64,000 nt of DNA from Mesobacillus foraminis (GCF_004340465.1 NZ_SLVV01000013.1:62001-126000), one strand, 5' to 3'; shown: positions 46,522 through 55,516, counted from the first letter of the stretch. Translations and numbers: made by a program. The notes: generated by a model not told the origin, from the letters alone.

Positions 46522-47367
46522 TCATTTGACTGAACCGCTTGTCAGTCCACTGATAAAGTACCTCTGCAAGAAGAAAAACAATAAGATTATAGGAATAAAG
46601 CTTATGATTGATCCTGAAGAAAGCAGACCCCAATTCGTTCCATATTGCCCTACAGCAAGGTTTGTCAGGCCTACATTCAATGTTTTCAATTCGTTTGAAT
46701 TGGCAAACACGAGAGCGATCAGGAAATCATTCCAAGTCGTATAGGCTGAAAAAATAGCGACAGTCGCGAGTCCCGGCCATACAAGAGGGAGCGCAATTTT
46801 TAGGAAGGTTTGAATGTCACTGTAACCGTCAATCAGAGCCGCCTCTCTCAAACTATTGGGCAATGCATCAAATGAATTTTTCAGCATGAACACCGCAAAA
46901 GGCAGCTGAAATGTAACATAGATAATCACCAAAGCAATATGAGTATTTAATAAATTTAATCCTTTCATAATGGAAAACAACGGAATGAGTAGACCATGAA
47001 ACGGAATCATCAGGGTGACTAAAATGAGCATGAGAATGATATTTTTAAATGGGATATTTAACTTTGAGAAGCCATAACCGGCAAAAGCCCCTACAAGCGT
47101 GACAATCAGTACAGTGCTTATCGTCAAAATTGCGCTATTGAGAAAATAATTTAAAAATACACCGTTTTGAAGAGTAAAAATGGATTGGTAATTATCAAAA
47201 GTGAAGTTATCAGGAATCCATTCGGGCGGATACTTGACAATATCGCTCGATTTTTTGAATGACGTACTGACGATCCAAAGAAAAGGAACCAGGAATAGAA
47301 ACGCGACAATGAAATTTACAATATAATTAAGCTTATGGTTTTGTAGATCTGAAAATAATCCCCTCAA
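46522..47367 (-). CDS. Sugar ABC transporter permease (MalG/CUT1 type)
   Basis: About 281 aa, six helices, EAA loop REAALIDGYSDIQTFLKIAL. AGGAG is best placed for the TTG at 47365-47367; the GTG 9 bp earlier overlaps the site. It follows the MalF-type gene by 14 bp. No ATPase gene nearby, so an MsmX-type ATPase is expected. Confidence 0.9.
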   Translation of the reverse strand: MRGLFSDLQNHKLNYIVNFIVAFLFLVPFLWIVSTSFKKSSDIVKYPPEWIPDNFTFDNYQSIFTLQNGVFLNYFLNSAILTISTVLIVTLVGAFAGYGFSKLNIPFKNIILMLILVTLMIPFHGLLIPLFSIMKGLNLLNTHIALVIIYVTFQLPFAVFMLKNSFDALPNSLREAALIDGYSDIQTFLKIALPLVWPGLATVAIFSAYTTWNDFLIALVFANSNELKTLNVGLTNLAVGQYGTNWGLLSSGSIISFIPIILLFFFLQRYFISGLTSGSVK

Positions 47368-47381
47368 GTTAGACACTCCTT

Positions 47382-48320
47382 TTAGTTTCCAGCTGGATCA
47401 CGCATCATTTTAACCTGGAACACACTAAAAATGATTAAAATCACTAGTAATATAAAGGTCATAGCAGATCCGTAGCCTAGATTGAAGTATTTAAAAGATG
47501 TATTGTAGATATGGTGTACCACTGTGGTCGTGCTATTTGAAGGGCCTCCATGGGTCATGACGAGAAATTGTTCAAAAGCCAAAACTGAACCAATGACTGA
47601 GATGACAAGTGATAAACCAATGGAAGGCTTGAGAAGTGGGATCGTGATGTATAATATCTGCTGCCATTTGCTGGCTCCGTCAGTCTTTGCGGCTTCATAG
47701 ACCTCTTCCGAAATTGATTGTAAACCCGATAAAAGAATGACCATCGTGAAGCCAGCCATCTTCCACGTAATCATGAAAGAGATTGCGGGCAAAGAAGTAC
47801 TTGCCTGTCCCATCCAGACTATAGGCTCATTGATAATATGGAACTTCAACAGATAATAATTGAGCATCCCATACAGGTCATTGTAGATCCACAGCCACAT
47901 TAAACTGCAGGAAACCATAGAAATAACGACTGGCATAAAATACACGGAGCGAAAGAATGAAGTTGCCCTTAATCGATTATTTATGAGCAGTGCCAGTATA
48001 AAACCAACTAGAAACAATGCAGGCGTCACGATGAGAGTATATTTTGCCGTAAACCAAAGTGAGCTCCAAAACGTACCGTCCTTTAGGAGGTTCAAATAAT
48101 TGGTTAACCCGATAAAGGTACTCTCCCCCATGATTGGCCATTTATAAAATGACATAATGAAGGATTTTATAAACGGATAGACAAAGAAAATAAGATTCAA
48201 TAGTAAAGCGGGCAAAATAAAACATATATGGCTTAATTTATATTTTCGTAATTTAAAATTCCGTCTTTTTACAGGCTTTTTAATTGATACTTGTACTTGC
48301 TGATTTGTAGCAATTCCCAT
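47382..48320 (-). CDS. Sugar ABC transporter permease (MalF/CUT1 type)
   Basis: About 312 aa. Six helices and EAA loop YEAAKTDGASKWQQILYITI. The ATG at 48318-48320 follows AGGAGG; the frame opens 48 bp earlier without a site. Located between the binding protein and the MalG-type permease. Confidence 0.9.
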   Translation of the reverse strand: MGIATNQQVQVSIKKPVKRRNFKLRKYKLSHICFILPALLLNLIFFVYPFIKSFIMSFYKWPIMGESTFIGLTNYLNLLKDGTFWSSLWFTAKYTLIVTPALFLVGFILALLINNRLRATSFFRSVYFMPVVISMVSCSLMWLWIYNDLYGMLNYYLLKFHIINEPIVWMGQASTSLPAISFMITWKMAGFTMVILLSGLQSISEEVYEAAKTDGASKWQQILYITIPLLKPSIGLSLVISVIGSVLAFEQFLVMTHGGPSNSTTTVVHHIYNTSFKYFNLGYGSAMTFILLVILIIFSVFQVKMMRDPAGN

Positions 48321-48375
48321 TTCCTTTTTCCTCCTTTCAAGAGGAAGAAAGTTTCCTTTCTTCCTCATATCTCTA

Positions 48376-49653
48376 CTAATTACTTAATATGTTATTAATT
48401 TCTTTATCGGCCTTTTTAAATGCTTCTTCTGGGGTAACATCCCCTTTTAGAGCACTTTGCATCGCATTTAGCAATGGCTGACTAAAGATTTCAGTATACT
48501 TTGTTGTGTAAGGGGTATTTCCTACTTTTAATGCTTCTGCGAACACCTGGTATCTAGGTTCTTCCTTAAAGTATTGGTTATCAAACAAATCTGTTCGAAT
48601 TGGAATCGTTCCACTCTTTGCGAATACGTCAATCTGAGCCTCTTCAGATAGAGCATACTCAATAAATTCCCAGGCTTCTTCTGGATATTTAGAACCATTC
48701 GGTATTGCGATTAATTCACCTCCTGCAAATGAGGAGTGTTCCTTTCCTTCATTTTTAGGGATGAGAGTTACTCCGTAGTCAATATCCGGGTATTCTTTAT
48801 TAAGCGTGTTTATGACAAAATTCCCTGTCAAAATCATACTAGCCTTTCCTGAAGTAAAGGCATCTTGTGTTTGGGCCCAACTATAGGTAACTACACCCTC
48901 AGGGGTAACGTTATCTTTCCGGGTTAAATCTGTATAGTACTGCAATGCTTCCAATGCCTCTTTGGACTTCAACGCAGATTTCGTACTATCATCATTAAAG
49001 ACATCTCCTCCATTTCCCCACATAAAAGGAAGGAACGTAAAGGCATATGCTCCAAGGTCCGCTCCGGCAAATACGTAACCATAACGATCTTTCGTTGTCA
49101 GTTTCTTTGCATATTCACGCATCTCTTGCCAAGTAGTGGGCGGCTTTTCCGGGTCCAGCCCAGCTTCTTTAAAATGCTGTTTGTTGTAAACTAAAGCAGA
49201 TACATCCGCACTAAATGGAAGGGCATATTTTTTATCTTCGTATGTTCCGAGCCGGTCCATTGCGTCAATAAACTGGTCTTTGTATGATAATGACTCGTAT
49301 TTATCTGTTAAATCTTGAAGTGCGCCGATTGATGAGAAGTAGGGTGCCAATATTAAATCAAGGGATAAGATGTCTGGAACATCATTAGATGATAATCCTG
49401 CTGCAAATTGGTCAGAAAAGCTATGATTAGGAAATGAAGTCACTTCAATTTTAAACCCATGTTTTTCTTCATTAAATTTATCAACGACTTCCTGTACGTT
49501 TGCTGCACTTGCTTCTCGAGTCCACATTTTTATTACTTTTTCTCCGCCTGATTCCTCAGCAGATGAAGAAGATCCCTCGCTTGAGCATCCCGAAATTAAA
49601 GCAACCGACATTACAAGCGCGATCGCAGTTTTAAAGAATTTTCTTTTCTTCAT
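48376..49653 (-). CDS. Sugar ABC transporter substrate-binding lipoprotein
   Basis: About 425 aa. Signal MKKRKFFKTAIALVMSVALI with lipobox ALISGC, Ser/Glu linker, and family-1 binding fold (VVDKFNEEKHGFKIEVTSFP, DVPDILSLDL, YVFAGADLGAYAFTFLPFMW). The ATG at 49651-49653 follows AAAGGGG. Likely ligand: an L-arabinose-containing oligosaccharide, given the GH127 genes downstream. Confidence 0.9.
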   Translation of the reverse strand: MKKRKFFKTAIALVMSVALISGCSSEGSSSSAEESGGEKVIKMWTREASAANVQEVVDKFNEEKHGFKIEVTSFPNHSFSDQFAAGLSSNDVPDILSLDLILAPYFSSIGALQDLTDKYESLSYKDQFIDAMDRLGTYEDKKYALPFSADVSALVYNKQHFKEAGLDPEKPPTTWQEMREYAKKLTTKDRYGYVFAGADLGAYAFTFLPFMWGNGGDVFNDDSTKSALKSKEALEALQYYTDLTRKDNVTPEGVVTYSWAQTQDAFTSGKASMILTGNFVINTLNKEYPDIDYGVTLIPKNEGKEHSSFAGGELIAIPNGSKYPEEAWEFIEYALSEEAQIDVFAKSGTIPIRTDLFDNQYFKEEPRYQVFAEALKVGNTPYTTKYTEIFSQPLLNAMQSALKGDVTPEEAFKKADKEINNILSN

Positions 49654-49680
49654 CGTTGCATCCCCTTTAGTCAAATAATT

Positions 49681-49694
49681 TAAAAACGCTTTCA
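49681..49694. promoter_or_regulatory. Candidate cre site (CcpA)
   Basis: On the minus strand TGAAAGCGTTTTTA, one mismatch from the catabolite-response consensus TGNAANCGNWWNCA. Lies 28 bp upstream of the binding-protein start, where CcpA binding would block transcription. Confidence 0.45.
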
Positions 49695-49774
49695 TTTTTT
49701 AGGTATGTACATATCCATTCAATCAGATATACATCACCTCCTAAAATAGGTTGGCATTATTAATTGCACGAACT

Positions 49775-49790
49775 AGTTAAACGATTAAGT
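49775..49790. promoter_or_regulatory. LacI-type operator upstream of the ABC operon
   Basis: On the minus strand TTAATCGTTTAACT, with a central CG typical of LacI sites. The same 14-mer lies in front of the lacI-type gene itself at 50879-50892. Located between the regulator stop and the importer start, so it probably controls the importer and arabinosidase genes. Confidence 0.65.
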
Positions 49791-49817
49791 ACCACTTACA
49801 ATAATCCTTATGGCGGA

Positions 49818-50864
49818 TTATTGGTGAGGACAAGAAACTGATTCTCTTTCAATCAATTCACATAGAAGTTGAGTTTTCTCACTATGGTTTTCGTTATTTT
49901 TTAACTGTTTGATTCGTTCAACCATCTTCTTAATGGATAGTTCCCCCATCTGACCTAGCGGTAATTTCATGGTCGTTAACTTAGGGGTAAAATACCAGCT
50001 GCATTCTTGGCCATCAAAACCAATAAGAGACAGATCATCGGGCACCTTAATTTCTAATTCCCTACATGCATCTAACACCCCTCCGGCCATGACATCACTC
50101 ATGGCAAAAATTGCGCTTGGTGGATCATGGTTCTTAAGGAGTTCTTTGGCCATTTCATACCCAGATTGATATTCCCAGTCTCCTGTTTTAATATAGGCGG
50201 GATTAAATGAAATCTGATGGTCCATAAGTGCGCGGTGATAACCAATTAATCGCCGATGAGCAGGAACAGAGTCAACAGGGCCACTGATAATCGCAATTTT
50301 GCTATGACCCTTGTGAATCAAGTATTTTGTTGCTTCAAATGCTGCATTCTCATCGTCATAGTTAACGGAATCTTGATTCGAACTTGTATAGCAATACGTA
50401 TAGATTATTGGTTTATTGATTTCAGGAATTAATCCAGTAACATCTCTGGTATGAACACCGATATAGATGATTCCATCCACTTGTTTGCTGAGTAATTCAT
50501 TTGTTGCACTAACAATTAGATCTTTATACTTTTCAATATTGTCCAACTTCAGCCCCAGCTTTTTATAGATACGGAGGTTGACTAATAAAATGGAAAATCC
50601 TAATTTTTCAGCATATTTATTAATGCCATCAATGATTTCCGGAACGTAAAAGGTGGTAATATCCTCTACAATAACCCCGATTGTGCTCGTCTTTTTTATC
50701 TTCAAGCTTCTTGCTATCTCATTTGGTTTATAGTTCATTTCTTTTAAAACCTGGTATACTTTTTCTCTCGTTTTGTCGCTTACGTTGCCTGTATTATTTA
50801 GTACATAGGAAACAGTTGCGGTTGAAACGTTGGCTCTTTCTGCTATATCTTTTAGTCTGATCAT
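49818..50864 (-). CDS. LacI/GalR-family regulator
   Basis: 348 aa. HTH with hinge at 1-60 (MIRLKDIAERANVSTATVSY, KPNEIARSLKIKKTSTIGVI). The periplasmic-binding-like core follows (KYLIHKGHSKIAIISGPVDS, IFAMSDVMAGGVLDACRELE, DLSLIGFDGQEC). First gene ahead of the importer-GH127 operon on the same strand. Identical operator candidates before it and before the importer indicate self-control plus control of the operon. Confidence 0.9.
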   Translation of the reverse strand: MIRLKDIAERANVSTATVSYVLNNTGNVSDKTREKVYQVLKEMNYKPNEIARSLKIKKTSTIGVIVEDITTFYVPEIIDGINKYAEKLGFSILLVNLRIYKKLGLKLDNIEKYKDLIVSATNELLSKQVDGIIYIGVHTRDVTGLIPEINKPIIYTYCYTSSNQDSVNYDDENAAFEATKYLIHKGHSKIAIISGPVDSVPAHRRLIGYHRALMDHQISFNPAYIKTGDWEYQSGYEMAKELLKNHDPPSAIFAMSDVMAGGVLDACRELEIKVPDDLSLIGFDGQECSWYFTPKLTTMKLPLGQMGELSIKKMVERIKQLKNNENHSEKTQLLCELIERESVSCPHQ

Positions 50865-50878
50865 TTAGATTCTCCTAG

Positions 50879-50892
50879 TTAATCGTTTAACT
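50879..50892. promoter_or_regulatory. LacI-type operator (autoregulatory)
   Basis: TTAATCGTTTAACT, identical to the reverse of the site at 49775-49788, 15 bp upstream of the LacI start. Confidence 0.6.
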
Positions 50893-51269
50893 TAAACAAA
50901 TAATAACTGAAAATTTATAATTTTGTCAATAGATTATCTTTAAAAAAGTTATAGGGTAGGATTATCAATTTAATTAAAGGGGCTCTTTTATTCCTAAATG
51001 TTATTTCGAATAAATTAGCATTAGCCTATCCACCTGTGTGCTTGTCCCATTTGCTTCCACATCAATTCCGGTTTACAAAGTCTGCCAAGTTCCTGGAGTT
51101 TATTATAAGAAAACTACTAATCTCGCAATCAGAAGTTTAAAAACATACTGTCAGAAACAAGTGTTTCTCAGTCTTGCAGGAATATGCTATTTTGATCAGT
51201 CAATATATTTTGACATCGAACCTTCCGTCTTTGTTTTCCAATCGAACACATGATTTCCAAGCCTTTTGG

Positions 51270-51581
51270 CTTATGCTGTTGAAGATCCAAAAAGGAATTC
51301 TTTCTTTTTTTCAGGCTGTTTTGACATCTCCACCTTCTGTTTCCTGGTATAAACCAGCAGTCAAACCCATGCGTGCAACTCCAAGTAGCTACTCTACATG
51401 GCAATACGTTGACCTTATGGTGTATTTGGCAGGTTCAGCTCCTGAAGGGATTATCGTACCCCCAAGAGAGGACGTCATTAACGCTACGCATACAAATAGG
51501 TTACCTATTTTAGGGAATGTATTCTTTCCCTACCGGTATATGGGGGAAAGAAATGAATTCCCCCCCAATAACAAGCAATGA
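51270..51581 (+). pseudogene. GH85 endo-beta-N-acetylglucosaminidase remnant
   Basis: The plus frame holds SVSWYKPAVKPMRATPSSYS, TWQYVDLMVYLAGSAPEGII and VPPREDVINATHTNRLPILG ending NVFFPYRYMGE. GH85 enzymes have WQYVDxMVYWGGSxGEGIIVPP and VPVLGxIFFPPTVYGG here, near the start of the barrel. The frame ends after ~80 family-like residues, before the catalytic Asn/Glu. The gene is dead. Other DNA in 50893-51735 shows no gene. Confidence 0.75.
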
Positions 51582-51742
51582 TCGGATAGAAGAAAATGAT
51601 TTCTATAGGAGGTTTCCATTGGCGGACCAGTATTTTTCCAAAATATAAATAATACCAGAGGAGCCATGCGGTATTTCCTAATGTCCTCTTAGACTAACTT
51701 TATAGAATATAGACCTAAAGGTGGTAACCCCTAAAGAATAAA

Positions 51743-51768
51743 CCTGTGCAGAGACAATTCTACACAGG
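51743..51768 (-). terminator. Terminator of the minus-strand coat-protein pair
   Basis: CCTGTG / CACAGG stem, 14-nt loop, then TTTATTCTTT on the minus strand. Confidence 0.6.
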
Positions 51769-51835
51769 CAAATTCGTAACTTCTCCCCTAATTAAAGTTG
51801 CTATGAAATCCTCTCTTCCCTTAATAAACAAAAGC

Positions 51836-52135
51836 CTATTGCTGTGCCAAGTTGGTTGCAGTTTGTGATGCAGTTAAATCAACCTGCAGCTGCTCACTTA
51901 GATTATGCGGATGATAGTATCCTTTTGACATCATATAGTTTGTGATATTTTCATGAGTTAGGATAGCAGCCTGTAAATGTTCTCTCAATACTGTTCTTAA
52001 TTCCGGGGTAGCTGCTTCTGTAATTGCAATTGTGTAGTTTCTTATTCCTGCTTTGGCAGACATTAAGAAATCAGTTGCGATAATCTGGTCAGTCATACCG
52101 CCCATTCCTACCATGTTTTGGATAAATTGATTCAT
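51836..52135 (-). CDS. yraD: Spore coat protein, CotF/YraD family
   Basis: 99 aa. CotF-type four-helix protein: TDQIIATDFLMSAKAGIRNY, ELRTVLREHLQAAILTHENI, KGYYHPHNL. Start overlaps the stop of the 68-aa gene upstream (ATGA), so the two are coupled. In B. subtilis yraD-yraE-adhB-yraF-yraG form a similar locus; I use that symbol by synteny and length (YraD is also 99 aa). Sigma-K control is expected but not shown by a clear promoter here. Confidence 0.75.
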   Translation of the reverse strand: MNQFIQNMVGMGGMTDQIIATDFLMSAKAGIRNYTIAITEAATPELRTVLREHLQAAILTHENITNYMMSKGYYHPHNLSEQLQVDLTASQTATNLAQQ

Positions 52136-52338
52136 TGGTTGGCCTCCCGATTTGTTAAAAATTGCTGTAATTGCTGAATTTGCTGCTGTCCTGCCGAGAC
52201 ATCATTTGAAAGAATTGTTTGTAATTCTTCATCCTGTGCCAAAGGACCCATTGTTGTTGATTTGGTTAAACACAGGTTTTTAAAGGTTAACAATTCGTGT
52301 ACTTCCAGAGTCTCATGCAATCCTAGATATTTGACCAT
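52132..52338 (-). CDS. yraE: Small spore coat-associated protein (YraE-like)
   Basis: About 68 aa. Motif GLHETLEVHELLTFKNLCLT then a polar, Gln-rich tail. This is the short helical partner seen with CotF-type coat proteins. The ATG at 52336-52338 is 8 nt after AGGAG; the frame opens 9 bp earlier at GTG. Shares LHETLExHE with the divergent 52496 gene, showing paralogy. Confidence 0.7.
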   Translation of the reverse strand: MVKYLGLHETLEVHELLTFKNLCLTKSTTMGPLAQDEELQTILSNDVSAGQQQIQQLQQFLTNREANQ

Positions 52339-52495
52339 CAATTTCACTCCTTTTAAGTTTGTGTATCTTCTTATTTATTTGAATGACTTTAATGGAATAT
52401 TCATGTTAAGAATTATTCACTCTCTGATTGTGTATAAATAGAAAACCACCTTGGGAAAATACTTTAGATTATAAAAAAGTGGAGGTGAAGAATTG

Positions 52496-52705
52496 ATGGA
52501 TCAGCAAAAATTGGCTCTACACGAAACTTTGGAAACACACGAAATCATCAATATGAAAACTGTTTGTTTACTGAGGTCAAAATTAATGCAAGGGATTTGC
52601 TTTAATAATGAGCTGAAACAATTAATGCAAAAAGATGTTCAACAATCAACAGAAGCGATAAATGAGCTACTGCCTTTTTATAAACAAAGTGAAATTCTTC
52701 ATTAA
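52496..52705 (+). CDS. yraG: Small spore coat-associated protein (YraG/YraE-like)
   Basis: About 69 aa. LALHETLETHEIINMKTVCL matches its divergent paralogue at 52132-52338. The ATG at 52496 follows GGAGGTGAAGAATTG. First gene of a plus-strand operon with a CotF protein and adhB. A candidate -10-like TATAAATA lies near 52434, but sigma assignment is not possible by eye. Confidence 0.7.
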   Translation: MDQQKLALHETLETHEIINMKTVCLLRSKLMQGICFNNELKQLMQKDVQQSTEAINELLPFYKQSEILH

Positions 52706-52720
52706 CCAGGAGGTGGATTC

Positions 52721-53080
52721 ATGAAAGACTATCTAGACCCGAGAAACGCGGAAGGCATGCCGAATCTGGCTGATTCTGCATTTGCAATGGATTTCTTGCT
52801 TTCTGTAAAAAATGGTATTCGTAACTATGGCTTTGCCATTGCAGAAGTTGCTAATCCGGAACTTAAAAGAGTATTAACTAAACAATTGATGCAAGCAATT
52901 GATCTACACGGAGAAATAGCCGACTTAATGATGAAGAGAAAATGGCTTCACCCCTATAATTTTAAAGAGCAGTATCCAGTTGATTTAAAAGGAGCAGAGA
53001 CAGCCGTTCAAATTGGACAAATGACTCTCTTCCATAATGACACCGACCGGGGCGGAATGTTCGCTACTCCAAATGAATAA
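52721..53080 (+). CDS. yraF: Spore coat protein, CotF/YraF family
   Basis: 119 aa. Same fold as the 51836 gene (AMDFLLSVKNGIRNYGFAIA, ELKRVLTKQLMQAIDLHGEI, KRKWLHPYNF). It has a longer acidic and Gly-rich C-terminus. Start behind AGGAGGTGG. Lies 18 bp upstream of adhB, as in the B. subtilis yraF-adhB arrangement. Confidence 0.75.
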   Translation: MKDYLDPRNAEGMPNLADSAFAMDFLLSVKNGIRNYGFAIAEVANPELKRVLTKQLMQAIDLHGEIADLMMKRKWLHPYNFKEQYPVDLKGAETAVQIGQMTLFHNDTDRGGMFATPNE

Positions 53081-53098
53081 AAGGAGAGAACTATTTAG

Positions 53099-54235
53099 AT
53101 GAAAGCAGTTACCTATCAAGGGATTAAAAATGTAGAAGTAAGAGAAGTGAAAGATCCAACAATTAAGAATTCAGATGATATTATTGTTAAAATAACAAGT
53201 TCCGCAATTTGTGGGTCGGACCTTCATTTAATTCATGGTATGATTCCAAGTATGCCTACTGATTTCGTCATTGGGCATGAGCCGATGGGGGTTGTTGAGG
53301 AAGTTGGGCCAGATGTAAGGAATTTAAAAAAAGGCGACCGGGTTATTATCCCTTTCAACGTGAGTTGCGGCTCGTGCTGGTATTGTCAGCATGATCTAAC
53401 CAGCCAATGTGATAATTCCAATCCCCATGGTGACATGGGCGGATTTTTCGGCTACTCTGAACTTACTGGCGGCTATGCTGGCGGGCAAGCTGAGTATATG
53501 CGTGTACCTTACGGAAACTTTACGCCTTTTAAAATTCCGGAAGCTTGCGAAGTTGAAGATGAAAAGCTCTGTTTACTTGCCGATGCAGCTTCAACTGCCT
53601 ACTGGTCGGTAGACCATGCCGGCGTCAAAGAGGGAGATACAGTCGTAGTGCTTGGTTGCGGCCCGGTTGGACTGCTTGCCCAAAAATTTGCCTGGTACAA
53701 GGGAGCAAAGAGGGTTATTGCTGTAGATTACGTTAACTACCGACTGCAGCATGCCAAGAGACACAACAAGGTTGAGATTGTGAATTTTGAACAGCATGAA
53801 AACACCGGTCAGTACCTAAAGGAAATTACAAAGGGCGGAGCAGATATTGTCATCGATGCTGTCGGTATGGATGGAAAATGGACCGAAATGGAATTTCTTG
53901 CAAGCGGATTAAAGCTTCAGGGCGGAGCGATGGGGGCAATTGTAATTGCTAGCCAGGCGGTTAGAAAAGGCGGTACCATCCAAATTACAGGCGTTTACGG
54001 AGGACGATATAATGCTTTTCCGCTAGGAGATTTTTTCCAGAGAAATATCGATCTAAAAATGGGACAGGCACCAGTTATTCCGTATATGCCTTTCCTATAT
54101 GACCTGTTCAATTCAGGAAAAGTAGACCCTAGCGATGTTATTACACACGTTCTCCCCCTCGATCAGGCTAAGCATGGATATGAGGTTTTCGACACAAAAA
54201 CAGAAGATTGCATTAAAGTTGTATTAAAGCCATAA
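53099..54235 (+). CDS. adhB: Zinc-dependent alcohol dehydrogenase (AdhB type)
   Basis: 378 aa. Catalytic zinc ligands in SAICGSDLHLIHG and IGHEPMG; structural zinc CGSCWYCQHDLTSQC; Rossmann VVVLGCGPVGLLAQKFAWYK. It resembles the formaldehyde dehydrogenase-like, glutathione-independent branch. Position in a spore-coat operon matches B. subtilis adhB. The natural substrate is unknown. A terminator follows. Confidence 0.85.
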   Translation: MKAVTYQGIKNVEVREVKDPTIKNSDDIIVKITSSAICGSDLHLIHGMIPSMPTDFVIGHEPMGVVEEVGPDVRNLKKGDRVIIPFNVSCGSCWYCQHDLTSQCDNSNPHGDMGGFFGYSELTGGYAGGQAEYMRVPYGNFTPFKIPEACEVEDEKLCLLADAASTAYWSVDHAGVKEGDTVVVLGCGPVGLLAQKFAWYKGAKRVIAVDYVNYRLQHAKRHNKVEIVNFEQHENTGQYLKEITKGGADIVIDAVGMDGKWTEMEFLASGLKLQGGAMGAIVIASQAVRKGGTIQITGVYGGRYNAFPLGDFFQRNIDLKMGQAPVIPYMPFLYDLFNSGKVDPSDVITHVLPLDQAKHGYEVFDTKTEDCIKVVLKP

Positions 54236-54245
54236 AAACAGACAG

Positions 54246-54270
54246 CCCAGTAAGTTTAAGACTGGGTTTT
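54246..54270 (+). terminator. Terminator of the coat-adhB operon
   Basis: CCCAGT / ACTGGG stem, 9-nt loop, then TTTTTGGTTTTG. Confidence 0.85.
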
Positions 54271-54336
54271 TGGTTTTGTTAACAGAAAAATACGGATTTC
54301 GCCAAGAAGTTAAGAGTTTTTAGATGTAAGCTTTAC

Positions 54337-54501
54337 TCATTCCTTAAATCTATATAGTGAAGCAGTTCCAATACGGTTGAAAGCTCTTAAAACAACTCCA
54401 TGATGCGGGTATTTTTCCCAGGCAAATGGTACCGTATCAATATACATCAAAGCGAGGGCATGTACTTTAGAAAACATTGGCACGGAGCCATTGTAAGGGA
54501 T
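54337..54501 (-). pseudogene. Unidentified 54-residue C-terminal fragment
   Basis: A minus frame without a start codon reads like protein (NGSVPMFSKVHALALMYIDT, FAWEKYPHHGVVLRAFNR, IGTASLYRFKE-stop). I do not recognise the family. Probably the tail of a lost gene. Confidence 0.3.
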
Positions 54502-54544
54502 CTAAATAAGAAGCCTTCCCACTTTAAAACCTACGGTAACAAAA

Positions 54545-54576
54545 AAACCGGCCAATTCTATTTAAGAAAGGCCGGT
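54545..54576. terminator. Bidirectional terminator after the NmrA gene
   Basis: AACCGGCC / GGCCGGTT, 8-bp perfect stem with 16-nt loop; TTTTTT follows on the minus strand, 12 bp after the NmrA stop. Confidence 0.8.
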
Positions 54577-54588
54577 TGAATTTTGCTT

Positions 54589-55461
54589 TTATTTTGACTG
54601 GGAAATTTCATTAACAATTTCAGTTAATGCCTCTTTGACCGGTGTAGCAGGACGTCCCAGAACCTTTTCGAAATCATTGCTTTCAGTTTCCAGAGAGCCG
54701 TTGCGAATGCTTTCCTGAATGCCGACTAGGAGCGGAATGATGAAAGCAGGGAGACCTGCATCTTTCATGATAGAGGCATAGGCAGTGTCATCCACCTGCT
54801 GCACCTTAATATCTTTACCCAGGACATTGCTCAATTCGGATACAAGTTCTTCCTGGGTCAATAACTTCCCTGACAGTTCGTAGATTGTGTTTTCGTGGCC
54901 TTTCCCGGAAAGGACTGCAGCAGCAGCTTCTGCATAATCCTGCTGCGTTGCCCAGCCTACCCTGCCATTACCTGCTGATGTAACCCAAGGTGCCCCTGCC
55001 ATGGCAGCCTGGATGGTTGGAATTTCATTCTCGAGATACCAGTTATTGCGTAGGAATGAATAAGGTATACCTGTTTTCTTGATGGCTGTTTCAGTAGCAA
55101 CATGAGGCGGAGCCATTAGATTAGTGCTTTCTGGAGCGTTAGCTATACTTGTATAAGCAATAAATTTAACACCCGCGCGCTCCGCAGCAACGACTGCGTT
55201 TGTATGCTGGCGGATTCTTGTTTCATTGTCTCCATCAGCAGAAATTATTAACAAGCGGTCGATGCCTGCAAATGCAGTATCCAATGTCTCCGGGCTGTCA
55301 AAATCACCCTGCCGGACGTCGACTCCGCGGGCTTGTAATCCTGCAGCCTTTTCAGGGTTACGCACACTGACAGCCACCTGCTCAGCTGGAATAGTGTTTA
55401 ATAAGGTATCCACGATTTTGGTTCCAAGTTTTCCAGTAGCGCCTGTAACTAACAATTTCAT
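54589..55461 (-). CDS. NmrA-like NAD(P)H-binding oxidoreductase (QOR2/YtfG type)
   Basis: 290 aa. Rossmann start LLVTGATGKLGTKIVDTLL, then RQGDFDSPETLDTAFAGIDR and SFLRNNWYLEN, as in quinone oxidoreductase 2. The family reduces quinones or acts as redox sensor. It is divergent from an Rrf2-type regulator across a region with matching palindromes, so it is probably induced by electrophile or redox stress. Start behind AGGAGG. Confidence 0.88.
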   Translation of the reverse strand: MKLLVTGATGKLGTKIVDTLLNTIPAEQVAVSVRNPEKAAGLQARGVDVRQGDFDSPETLDTAFAGIDRLLIISADGDNETRIRQHTNAVVAAERAGVKFIAYTSIANAPESTNLMAPPHVATETAIKKTGIPYSFLRNNWYLENEIPTIQAAMAGAPWVTSAGNGRVGWATQQDYAEAAAAVLSGKGHENTIYELSGKLLTQEELVSELSNVLGKDIKVQQVDDTAYASIMKDAGLPAFIIPLLVGIQESIRNGSLETESNDFEKVLGRPATPVKEALTEIVNEISQSK

Positions 55462-55504
55462 AAAAAAGTCCTCCTAGATTCATTTTAATATTGTAACCTA
55501 TTCA

Positions 55505-55516
55505 ATTACATGTAAT
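55505..55516. promoter_or_regulatory. Palindrome ATTACATGTAAT, Rrf2-type site 1
   Basis: Perfect 12-bp palindrome 44 bp upstream of the NmrA start. Its TGTAAT/ATTACA arms recur at 55599-55617. Confidence 0.55.
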
